From UBA5738 sp049641805 (lineage in GTDB: Bacteria > Patescibacteriota > Minisyncoccia > Minisyncoccales > UBA5738): a DNA stretch of 9,944 nt. A program made the translations under genes and the position numbers. Location: assembly GCA_049641805.1 (NCBI GenBank), contig JBARNX010000052.1:1-9944 (forward strand), written 5' to 3'. Numbering within the stretch: the first letter of the stretch is position 1; each line of letters begins with the position of its first letter. Below, in pieces: positions 3,869-9,944 of this stretch. The notes beneath the pieces are model-generated. The model was not told where the DNA came from. It saw nothing but the letters and a program-made list of their open reading frames with translations, and did no database searches.

Positions 3869-6183
3869 TCGGGGGGAAAAACGGGTCGCTGGGCGAGATG
3901 TTTTCGCAGTTGGAGCAAAAAGGCGTGCCGGTGCCCAACGGATTTATCACCACCAGCACGGCCTTTTGGCGTTATTTGAAATTCAACGGGATCGATAAAA
4001 AATTGGGAGATATATTCAACGGTTTGGATGTCAATAATTTAAAACAACTCAAAAAAGCCAGCATTACCGCGCGAAATTTGGTTCTCAAGGGCGAGTTCCC
4101 GCCGGATTTTAAGAATGAAATTTTGTCGGCCTACAAAGAATTGTCGGCCTATTACAAGACCAGAAATTTGAATGTGGCGGTGCGGTCATCGGCAACCGCC
4201 GAGGACTTGGCGGGTGCGTCGTTTGCCGGTGCCCACGAAACTTATTTAAACATCGACACGCCGGCGGAACTGTTGGACGCGGTGAAAAAATGCATTTCGT
4301 CGCTGTACTTGGACCGGGCGATTGTTTATCGCGCCGAAAAAGGATTTGACACGCTTAAAGTGGCGCTGTCAGTGGGCGTGATGAAGATGGTGCGCTCGGA
4401 TATGGCCTCCGCGGGGATTATGTTCACCTTGGACACGGAAACCGGATTCCGCAACGCGGTATTGATAAATTCAATCTACGGCGCGGGCGAAATGATCGTG
4501 AAGGGCCATGTGGTGGCCGACCAGTTTTATGTTTTCAAGCCGTCGCTGAAGTCCGGGAAATCCGCGATAATTTCCAAAACTTTGGGCAATAAAGACATAA
4601 AATATATTTTTGACAAAAAAGTGGGCCTAAAAGAAGTAAAAGTTCTTCCCAAAGACCAAGCCAGATTTTCACTCACCGATAAAGAAGCCGAACAGCTGGC
4701 TAAATGGGCGGTGATCATTGAGGAACACTACCAAGGGCCGCAAGATATTGAATGGGCCAAAGACGGCAAGACCGGCCAGTTGTTCATTGTTCAAGCGCGA
4801 CCCGAAACCATCTATGCCGGAACGGAAATCAAGAATACCTATGAAGAATATGAGGTAAAAACCAGCGCCAAGCCGCTGGTGACCGGCATTGCCGTGGGAA
4901 ACAAGATCGGAGAGGGAAAAATCCATATCATTCCCAATGTCAAACAAATCGGCCAATTCAAGAAAGGCGAGATTCTGGTGACGACAATGACCGACCCGGA
5001 TTGGGTGCCGATCATGCGCATTGCGTCGGCGATTGTGACTGATGAAGGCACCAAAACCTGCCACGCGGCCATTGTTTCGCGCGAGTTGGGCACGCCCTGC
5101 ATTGTGGGCGCGAGAAACGCCACCAAGGTTTTGAAGAGCGGAATCATTGCCACCGCCGATTGCACCCAAGGTTTGGAAGGCCGGGTATACGCGGGAAAAA
5201 TTCCCTATACCAAAAAAGAATATGATCTGAAAACGATCCCGGAATTGCCGACAAAAATTATGCTGAATGTGGGCACGCCGGAAGGCGCGTTCAAGGCATC
5301 GTTCCTGCCCAATAACGGCGTGGGACTGGCGCGGGTGGAATTTATTTTTGCCGACAAAGTGAAAGTGCATCCGCTGGCGCTGATTAATTTTGCCAAGTTA
5401 AAGGATAAAAAAGTAAAGGCGCAGATTGAAAAGATTACCACCGGGTACAAAGATAAAAAAGAATTCTTCGTGGATAAGCTGGCCGAAGGGGTGGCCACGA
5501 TCGCGGCGGCGTTCTATCCCAAGCATGTGATCGTGCGCTTTTCGGATTTTAAAACCAACGAATACCGCGAGTTGATTGGCGGCAAGGACTATGAACCATT
5601 AGAATCAAACCCGATGATCGGCTGGCGCGGCGCGTCAAGATATTACGATCCGCGGTTTGCCCCGGCGTTTGCGATGGAGTGCGCGGCGATCAAAAAAGTT
5701 CGCGAGAAAATGGGTTTGGATAATGTGTGGGTGATGATTCCATTTTGCCGCACGGTCGAGGAAGGTAAAAAGGTGATTGAAGCCATGAAAAAAAACGGAT
5801 TGGTATCCGGTGAAAATGGTTTGAAGATAATGGTGATGTGCGAGATTCCGTCAAATGTTATTCTTGCCGACCGATTCCTGGAGATTTTTGACGGGATGTC
5901 CATCGGTTCCAATGATCTGACGCAGTTGGCGCTCGGGCTGGATCGCGACGCCGGCCAGCTGTCCTATATCGGCAATGAGAATAACGAGGCGGTGAAAGTT
6001 TTGGTGGCGCAGGCGATTAAAGCCTGCAAGGCGCGCGGAAAATATATCGGCATCTGCGGCCAGGCTCCCAGCGATTATCCGGAATTTGCCGAATTTATTA
6101 TGCGCGAAGGCATTGAAACAATGTCTTTGAATCCCGACAGCGTAATGAAAACCATCATCAAGCTCGGCGGCTTGCAGAAATAA
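3802..6183 (+). CDS. ppsA: Phosphoenolpyruvate synthase (pyruvate, water dikinase)
   Basis: A complete 793-residue enzyme, the same length class as E. coli PpsA. It converts pyruvate, ATP and water to PEP, AMP and phosphate (EC 2.7.9.2) in the cytoplasm, the entry to gluconeogenesis. The N-terminal ATP-grasp domain starts with VELVGGKNGSLGEM (about 20-33), with VAVRSSATAEDLAGASFAG (about 125-143), QDIEWA (314-319) and QARPET (331-336). The swivelling phosphohistidine domain has KTCHAAIVSREL with H421, the same number as in E. coli. The C-terminal PEP/pyruvate TIM barrel has GWRGASRYY (607-615), CEIPSN (680-685), SIGSND (700-705) and GICGQAPSD with the acid/base Cys752. One deviation: G-T precedes the H421 motif where most PEP-utilising enzymes have G-G or G-A. 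It is visibly more GC-rich than the island before it. No clear ribosome-binding site precedes ATG 3802. Confidence 0.97.
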   Translation: MENINDKNVVWFKEVTKKDVELVGGKNGSLGEMFSQLEQKGVPVPNGFITTSTAFWRYLKFNGIDKKLGDIFNGLDVNNLKQLKKASITARNLVLKGEFPPDFKNEILSAYKELSAYYKTRNLNVAVRSSATAEDLAGASFAGAHETYLNIDTPAELLDAVKKCISSLYLDRAIVYRAEKGFDTLKVALSVGVMKMVRSDMASAGIMFTLDTETGFRNAVLINSIYGAGEMIVKGHVVADQFYVFKPSLKSGKSAIISKTLGNKDIKYIFDKKVGLKEVKVLPKDQARFSLTDKEAEQLAKWAVIIEEHYQGPQDIEWAKDGKTGQLFIVQARPETIYAGTEIKNTYEEYEVKTSAKPLVTGIAVGNKIGEGKIHIIPNVKQIGQFKKGEILVTTMTDPDWVPIMRIASAIVTDEGTKTCHAAIVSRELGTPCIVGARNATKVLKSGIIATADCTQGLEGRVYAGKIPYTKKEYDLKTIPELPTKIMLNVGTPEGAFKASFLPNNGVGLARVEFIFADKVKVHPLALINFAKLKDKKVKAQIEKITTGYKDKKEFFVDKLAEGVATIAAAFYPKHVIVRFSDFKTNEYRELIGGKDYEPLESNPMIGWRGASRYYDPRFAPAFAMECAAIKKVREKMGLDNVWVMIPFCRTVEEGKKVIEAMKKNGLVSGENGLKIMVMCEIPSNVILADRFLEIFDGMSIGSNDLTQLALGLDRDAGQLSYIGNENNEAVKVLVAQAIKACKARGKYIGICGQAPSDYPEFAEFIMREGIETMSLNPDSVMKTIIKLGGLQK

Positions 6184-6202
6184 AAAATTGTTTCTTGTGT
6201 TT

Positions 6203-6267
6203 GAGGTCGTTCCTCGGCAGCTTGTCCCGAGCATTGCGAGGGATAATCGCCGAGGTGCGACCTCGGC
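6203..6267 (+). repeat. Long imperfect hairpin in the pps-pfkB spacer with two competing pairings
   Basis: GAGGTCG (6203-6209) and CCTCGGC (6212-6218) pair with GCCGAGG (6249-6255) and CGACCTC (6258-6264), broken by one T.G wobble and one mismatch. Inside, TTGTCCC (6222-6228) pairs with GGGATAA (6240-6246), followed by a tandem G.A step and a GC-capped ATT loop. GCCGAGG can instead pair with a second CCTCGGC at 6261-6267 across a 5-base TGCGA loop. No T-run follows, so it is not a classical terminator. A REP-like element, an RNA-stabilising 3' end or an attenuator are all possible. Confidence 0.6.
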
Positions 6268-6326
6268 AAATTGAATTTTGAATTCGCGCTGATTGCAAAA
6301 TTAGAAATTGAAAATTATCCAAATTT

Positions 6327-7316
6327 ATGTTTGATGTAATCACTTTCGGGTCGGCGGCATGGGACGCCTATATGGATCTGCCGCCGAAATTTGTCAAGAA
6401 AAGCGCGCATTTCACGCCCGCCAAGGATCTGGTTTTTGATCTGGGATCAAAAATTGATATTCCCGGTACGCGGTTTGCCTTTGGCGGCGGCGGCGTGAAT
6501 ACCGCCCGGACATTTGCCGCGCAGGGTCTTGATACCGCCTATTGCGGTATGGTGGGCGACGATATTCCCGGCCGTGAAGCGATTGAGTATCTGAAAGGAT
6601 TGGGAGTTAACACTTCAATGGCGGCGATAACCGATAAAATTTCCACCAACAGTTCCGTGGTGTTGAGCGCTCCAGGAATGGATCGCGTGATTTTGGTTTA
6701 TCGCGGCGCGTCGGAATTGTTGGAAAATAAAAATATCCAATGGGAAAAAATGAACGCCAAATTGTTTTATCTGGCGCCGTTGTCGGGCAAATTATGCCGC
6801 CTGACCGAACAGATCATCGCGCATGCCAAAAAACAAGGCGCGATGGTGGCGGCCAATTTGGGTAATTCACAGCTGGCGATGGGGCGGGGGTGCATCAAAG
6901 GTTTACTGGCGCGAATCGATGTTTTGATATTGAATTTTGAGGAGGCCGCGGCGATGGCGGGAGCGAATTGCGCCGATGAAATAAGTATTATCAAAAGGAT
7001 CGTCCATATGCATTCGAAAATCAATGTGATTACAAAAGGCAAAGACGGCGCGATAATCATTGCCGGCGGGAAAATCTATGAGGCAAAATTAAAACCTTTC
7101 AAGGTTGTTGATGTTACCGGCGCCGGAGATGCGTTCGCCTCCGGGTTTATGTCGGGAATGATGGCAAGCGGCAACGATATTGAATATTCAATGAAGCTGG
7201 CGCTGGTTAACGCCAAACATTGCCTGTCTTCGCGCGGTTCCGAGGGCCTGTCGGCAAAGCAGGATCGCCGTTTGATTGAGCAAGAAAACATTAAAATACG
7301 AATTAAAAATATCTAA
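6327..7316 (+). CDS. PfkB-family carbohydrate/nucleoside kinase
   Basis: A 329-residue cytoplasmic kinase of the PfkB/ribokinase family. The substrate-side signature is FGGGGVNTARTFAAQG (52-67, with N58). The ATP-site signature is DVTGAGDAFASGF, starting at D262, with D268 as catalytic base and the G-A-G anion hole. Near the N-terminus, FGSAAWDAYMDLP matches the strand and substrate-binding Asp that open this fold. The family phosphorylates ribose, adenosine, fructose phosphates and other sugars; the exact substrate cannot be told from sequence, though N-terminal residues 20-50 form a longer insertion than in plain ribokinase. It lies 143 bases downstream of pps in the same direction, so the two may share a transcript. 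The leader before ATG 6327 has no Shine-Dalgarno site. A bidirectional terminator follows at 7398. Confidence 0.92.
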   Translation: MFDVITFGSAAWDAYMDLPPKFVKKSAHFTPAKDLVFDLGSKIDIPGTRFAFGGGGVNTARTFAAQGLDTAYCGMVGDDIPGREAIEYLKGLGVNTSMAAITDKISTNSSVVLSAPGMDRVILVYRGASELLENKNIQWEKMNAKLFYLAPLSGKLCRLTEQIIAHAKKQGAMVAANLGNSQLAMGRGCIKGLLARIDVLILNFEEAAAMAGANCADEISIIKRIVHMHSKINVITKGKDGAIIIAGGKIYEAKLKPFKVVDVTGAGDAFASGFMSGMMASGNDIEYSMKLALVNAKHCLSSRGSEGLSAKQDRRLIEQENIKIRIKNI

Positions 7317-7397
7317 ACGGCAGGTTTTTCGAAAACAGAAATTGGCGGAATTTTTCCAAGAATGTCGGTTGGGATTTAATTTTTGTGAAATTAAAAC

Positions 7398-7424
7398 AAA
7401 AAAGGGGATATGATCCCCTTTTTT
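7398..7424. terminator. Bidirectional terminator between convergent genes
   Basis: A perfect 12-bp stem: AAAAAAGGGGAT (7398-7409), loop ATG, ATCCCCTTTTTT (7413-7424), followed by two more T. The A-run on one side and T-run on the other make it a good intrinsic terminator on both strands. It lies between the end of the plus-strand kinase gene (7316) and the end of the minus-strand cupredoxin gene (7436). A second small A/T dyad (7375-7395) lies just upstream. Nothing else is seen in 7317-7397. Confidence 0.9.
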
Positions 7425-7435
7425 TTGAAAAAGAT

Positions 7436-7891
7436 TTAGAAAATCAAAATTGAGCCGATTATTTTTTCCTTATCGTCTCCTTCGGCATTGGAATAGAATT
7501 TAAACGATTCCGCCGATTTAATGTCTTTGCCGAATTCAAATTTCTTGGTTTGCCCGGGTTCAATTAAGCCGGTGTCGATTCCCAATTCATCAACCACGAA
7601 AGAATGGGGTTTTTCTCCCGTATTGGCGATTGATACTGTTGCGAATTGATTGAGATTGATATGAAAACCGCTTGGAGAAAATCCATCTTCGGATACGGAG
7701 ATTTCAACGGTCTTATTTTGTTTCTGTTCCGGAAGAATTTGATCCGGGATCGAAGCGGAAGCATCGCTTTGAACTGTCGGCGGATTAAAATCGCTTTGAG
7801 CGTTTTTTCTTGTTTCCGAAAAAACAAAAATGGAGAAGCCAAAAGAACAAACACTTAAAACGATTGCCAATGATGATAATTTATTTTGCAT
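7436..7891 (-). CDS. Membrane-anchored cupredoxin-fold protein lacking most copper ligands
   Basis: A 151-residue protein. Residues about 5-25 (LSSLAIVLSVCSFGFSIFVF) form a signal anchor. A polar linker rich in Ser, Pro and Gln follows (26-60), then a cupredoxin-like beta domain (62-151) facing outward: VEISVSEDGFSPSGFHI, the H96-SFVVDELGI strand and the I-E-P-G-Q-T-K-K-F-E-F strand. These match the CPR-type cupredoxin_1 pattern. Of the usual ligands only H96 remains. The late Y-x-C-x-x-x-x-H-x-x-M segment reads FYSNAEGDDKEKIIG, with Ser for Cys and no His or Met. The protein probably does not bind copper in the type-1 manner and may be structural. The gene follows the surface-protein gene by 76 bases on the same strand; no Shine-Dalgarno site is visible. 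Confidence 0.8.
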   Translation of the reverse strand: MQNKLSSLAIVLSVCSFGFSIFVFSETRKNAQSDFNPPTVQSDASASIPDQILPEQKQNKTVEISVSEDGFSPSGFHINLNQFATVSIANTGEKPHSFVVDELGIDTGLIEPGQTKKFEFGKDIKSAESFKFYSNAEGDDKEKIIGSILIF

Positions 7892-7914
7892 GATGTGTTT
7901 TTATTGAGTGCAAT

Positions 7915-7932
7915 ACCTCGGGGCTCCGGCCC
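7915..7932 (-). terminator. GC hairpin after the surface-protein gene (weak terminator or 3' element)
   Basis: On the minus strand GGGC-CGGA-GCCC (7932-7921) forms a 4-bp stem with a tetraloop, immediately followed by CCGAGGT. The plus-strand sequence ACCTCGGGG (7915-7923) is repeated exactly at 9327-9335, after the other DUF1554-like gene. No T-run follows here, so read-through into the cupredoxin gene is likely. Confidence 0.4.
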
Positions 7933-7967
7933 GGCGATGTTTGGCGACGCCTTGGGCGCGCGGCAGT

Positions 7968-9236
7968 TTATTGTTCCACGCAATACAGCGCTCGCGATTG
8001 GCTCAAGCAGGTAGAGACATTTCCATAAGGGGCATTGGCAAAATGCGCCCATCCGATATCCTTGCTGAAACTGCTGCCGTGTATCGTATAAGAAGTTCCT
8101 CCTGAAGGAGTATAGCAAAGTCCCCATGGAGAACTGGGGCTGCACAACTGCCCCGTCCAGCCGCCCGAACCATCAGGCGTAAAACCAGTCCAAACAGTTA
8201 CCGGGTTTGAGGGCGCTCCTCCCACTTCATCATATTTGATTGGATTTTCCAGATAATTGCCGCTGCCGTCTTTGGTGAAAAGATCCACAGGGCTGCCGGC
8301 AACCGAAACGCATTCGCTGGTGCTGCAATTCCAGAAATGGCCGCTAGACGGTAAACCAGTATAGGGGCTGTAACCCGTGGTGCAGAAATATATTAAAGCT
8401 TTAAATGTTCCCGGCAGGCCCGCACCGTCAGCATGTTTTTGGCAGAGTGTATCCGCGTTAGCTCGATTGCCCACTTCATTGGCGGTATAAGTTCTGCCGG
8501 TTACGAATATTCTTTTGTTTTCCGCTCCTCCGGGCAGGGTAGGAGTAACTCCGCTTAGCTCAAAACATTCTTTCCATTTCGAACAGCATTGATTGTTTAA
8601 ACATAGTTTGGTCCCAACATACACATATCCGTTTGAATTGTCGATGTAAAGAGGCCGCAATGAGTTCCAAATTCCATACTGTTCGCCCGAATTAGTCAGC
8701 AAGAAATAAGTATTGATGCCGTCGTTGCGCAACATCGCGCCGTAATTGCCTTTAACCATGCGCAGTTGGCCGTATCCGCCACCGCCATCTTCCAATGTTG
8801 ACACAAACTCATTGGCAGAACCAACCGCTCCATTAGCGTGAAACATCCCGTCAACTTTCAGATTGCTGTTATAACCGCCTTTGTTCATTAACCAGAGAGT
8901 TCCCGGTACTTCAAGCACCGGCGCTTTTCCTGCCGGCATATTTTGCAGGTCAAGATGGAAATGGGCGCTATCCGATGCTCCCGAGATTGGATTGTATGTG
9001 TCGTCTATTGACGGATGTATGTTCATCTGGGTCCATGATGATCCGCCGATTATTAATCCGCCTTCTTTTGTCTGCGCCTCGCCGCCGGTGTTTATCGGGG
9101 CGTCAACATTGTCGCCGGGCGGAGGGGCGCTTGGCGGGGTCCACGGCAAAGCAAAAATCAGATAACTTGCCGACAATGAAAAAATCAGAACTCCGGTTGA
9201 TAACGCCAATGCTTTGGCGAATTTTGTTTGTTTCAT
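7968..9236 (-). CDS. Secreted surface protein: signal anchor, PilV/tail-fibre-like segment, DUF1554-like C-terminus
   Basis: A 422-residue extracytoplasmic protein. Residues 9-30 are a hydrophobic signal or anchor, followed by PWTPPSAPPPGDNVDAPINT (31-50), a hallmark of CPR secreted proteins. Residues about 153-208 (GGYGQLRMVKGNYGAMLRND..., TYFLLTNSGEQYG, W-N-S-L-R-P-L) resemble the repeat found in type IV pilus-tip PilV/shufflon proteins and phage tail fibres. Residues 242-422 (RIFVTGRTYTANEVGNRANA, L-C-Q, A-G-L-P-G-T-F-K-A) match a DUF1554-like domain, a family linked to the C-type-lectin/endostatin fold. It is Cys-rich (CLNNQCC, then CFELS and several pairs further on), suggesting disulfides. 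An adhesin or pilus-tip role is inferred. The C-terminal domain is paralogous to the gene at 9354-9944. Start ATG 9236 has a matching promoter 33 bases upstream. Confidence 0.8.
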   Translation of the reverse strand: MKQTKFAKALALSTGVLIFSLSASYLIFALPWTPPSAPPPGDNVDAPINTGGEAQTKEGGLIIGGSSWTQMNIHPSIDDTYNPISGASDSAHFHLDLQNMPAGKAPVLEVPGTLWLMNKGGYNSNLKVDGMFHANGAVGSANEFVSTLEDGGGGYGQLRMVKGNYGAMLRNDGINTYFLLTNSGEQYGIWNSLRPLYIDNSNGYVYVGTKLCLNNQCCSKWKECFELSGVTPTLPGGAENKRIFVTGRTYTANEVGNRANADTLCQKHADGAGLPGTFKALIYFCTTGYSPYTGLPSSGHFWNCSTSECVSVAGSPVDLFTKDGSGNYLENPIKYDEVGGAPSNPVTVWTGFTPDGSGGWTGQLCSPSSPWGLCYTPSGGTSYTIHGSSFSKDIGWAHFANAPYGNVSTCLSQSRALYCVEQ

Positions 9237-9268
9237 TTCTATTTTGTTAATTCTTCTTTTATGAATTT

Positions 9269-9298
9269 ATTATAAAACAAAATAATTTAAAATGAAAA
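9269..9298 (-). promoter_or_regulatory. Promoter of the surface-protein gene
   Basis: On the minus strand a perfect -10 TATAAT (9274-9269) is preceded by a -35-like TTTTCA (9298-9293) at 18 bases. The expected start near 9262 leaves a leader of about 25 bases before ATG 9236. The flanks are very A/T-rich. Confidence 0.6.
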
Positions 9299-9319
9299 TA
9301 GATAAAGTTATTCCTCGCA

Positions 9320-9346
9320 GAAAAAAACCTCGGGGTTTTGCCCTCG
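9320..9346 (-). terminator. Terminator of the upstream DUF1554-like gene
   Basis: On the minus strand the stop codon is followed by a small GGG-CAAAAC-CCC stem, then CGAGG and a run of seven T (9327-9321). The stem is short, but the T-run is good and the next promoter begins just beyond. It shares the ACCTCGGGG core (plus strand 9327-9335) with the element at 7915. Confidence 0.5.
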
Positions 9347-9353
9347 GGATAAT

Positions 9354-9944
9354 TTATTGCTGTACGCAATAAAGCGCTTTTTGGGAGCCGGCATCCATGC
9401 AAGGGGTAGCGCAAAGACCCCTGTAGTCTAGCGGAGATGATGCTCCCGCCCAATTCACATCTTTGCTTCTGCTGTAACCATAGAAGCATCCGCGAAGCGC
9501 GCCTCCGGTAATGTAGTCGCAGGTGCTGTATTGCAAGCAAGTATTCGCCCGATCATAAGCGCCATTGCCCGTCGGCTGAAAATTTGTGAATACCCTTGCG
9601 TCAGTCAGGGTGCCGAATTCATTATATTCTATCGGGTTTTGCAAATAATTTCCGTCAGGATTGACCGAGAACATATCATTGGCGCCGGTTGCGACCAGAT
9701 GCCATTCGCAAATATTTTCCCCGCTGATTTTTTCCCCGTTCCACAGCGCCGCTCCGGGTAAAACATCGGTTGGATAACGCAAAACGGTAATAAGATTACA
9801 ATTATTAAGTTGGGATAGTACGGTTTCATACATTAACGCCAAATATGTTCCCGAAAGACCGGCCGCGGCCGCGCGCGCCTGGCAGGCATTGTCGGCATTA
9901 GCCGTTGTGTATGTAAAATTGGCGGCGTGTACCAGTGCGACATC
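9354..9944 (-). CDS. Partial DUF1554-like surface protein, paralogue of the next gene (N-terminus outside window)
   Basis: The frame is open to the right edge of the window, so this is the C-terminal 196 residues of a longer protein. It begins DVALVHAANFTYTTANADNA and continues with C-Q-A, A-G-L-S-G-T-Y-L-A, matching the DUF1554-like domain of the neighbour (TYTANE..., N-A-D-T-L-C-Q, A-G-L-P-G-T-F-K-A). Both end in related segments: GNYLQNPIEYNE against GNYLENPIKYDE, SRSKDVNWA against SFSKDIGWA, and QKALYCVQQ against SRALYCVEQ. A TTG at 9842 is only an internal Leu codon, not a start. Many cysteines suggest disulfides. It is probably secreted and anchored like its neighbour, but the N-terminus is not visible. 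Between the shared landmarks the loops differ strongly in length and sequence, as in variable binding surfaces. Confidence 0.82.
   Translation of the reverse strand, partial: DVALVHAANFTYTTANADNACQARAAAAGLSGTYLALMYETVLSQLNNCNLITVLRYPTDVLPGAALWNGEKISGENICEWHLVATGANDMFSVNPDGNYLQNPIEYNEFGTLTDARVFTNFQPTGNGAYDRANTCLQYSTCDYITGGALRGCFYGYSRSKDVNWAGASSPLDYRGLCATPCMDAGSQKALYCVQQ

Noticed and set aside
4669..5370. Antisense open frame of 233 codons within pps
   Set aside because: It lies wholly opposite the well-conserved PEP synthase. Its translation is rich in His, Arg, Phe and Gly with no motif, typical of a shadow frame.
8881..9250. Two overlapping plus-strand open frames of 94 and 91 codons opposite the surface-protein gene
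   Set aside because: They overlap each other and lie opposite a coherent signal sequence and domain on the minus strand. No start signals or motifs support them.
1..9944. CRISPR array, insertion sequence or tRNA gene
   Set aside because: No regularly spaced repeats, transposase, terminal inverted repeats with target duplication, or cloverleaf were seen. The duplicated unit at 929/2984 is the only large repeat.
1..9944. Recoded TGA (Gly), as in Gracilibacteria
   Set aside because: The long genes have no internal TGA needing readthrough, and the gene tail at the left edge ends in TGA just before a terminator.

Overview
The window looks like a chromosomal segment of a Candidate Phyla Radiation bacterium (Patescibacteria, probably Parcubacteria). 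This is inferred from several things together. The first ~3.8 kb is AT-rich. Most starts lack a clear Shine-Dalgarno site, and one start may be leaderless. An AbiEii-type toxin gene sits behind a small DUF6922-like gene. The surface protein has the N-terminus that recurs in secreted CPR proteins (hydrophobic segment, W-x-P-P, P-P-G-x-N-V-x-A-P-I-N-x-G). No rRNA, tRNA or marker gene is present to confirm it. TGA is used as a normal stop, so the recoded Gracilibacteria code is unlikely.

Region 1 (1-3800) is an accessory toxin island on the plus strand. It follows the tail of an unknown gene and a strong hairpin. It holds a DUF6922-like small protein and an overlapping AbiEii/AbiGii-type nucleotidyltransferase (a probable toxin-antitoxin pair), a multi-pass membrane protein, a RhuM-Fic fusion, a 63-aa unknown protein, a truncated second copy of the AbiEii C-terminus, and a second, divergent membrane protein. 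Between the first membrane gene and the RhuM-Fic gene lies a ~45-bp dead copy of the start of the PEP synthase gene. The Fic cassette is therefore flanked by two diverged copies of the same unit: AbiEii 3' end, membrane protein, pps 5' end (about 929-1707 and 2984-3868). This duplication scar is the most notable structure in the window.

Region 2 (3802-7316) is metabolic. It carries a complete PEP synthase (phosphohistidine H421, catalytic Cys752) and a PfkB-family sugar or nucleoside kinase, separated by a long imperfect hairpin with two competing pairings. A bidirectional terminator at 7398-7424 closes the region against the convergent minus-strand genes.

Region 3 (7436-9944, minus strand) encodes cell-surface functions. 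There is a partial gene and a complete gene for paralogous secreted proteins ending in a DUF1554-like, possibly lectin-fold, domain. The complete one also carries a PilV/phage-tail-fibre-like segment. Downstream is a membrane-anchored cupredoxin-fold protein that has lost most of its copper ligands. Both DUF1554-like genes are followed by the same short GC-rich 3' motif.
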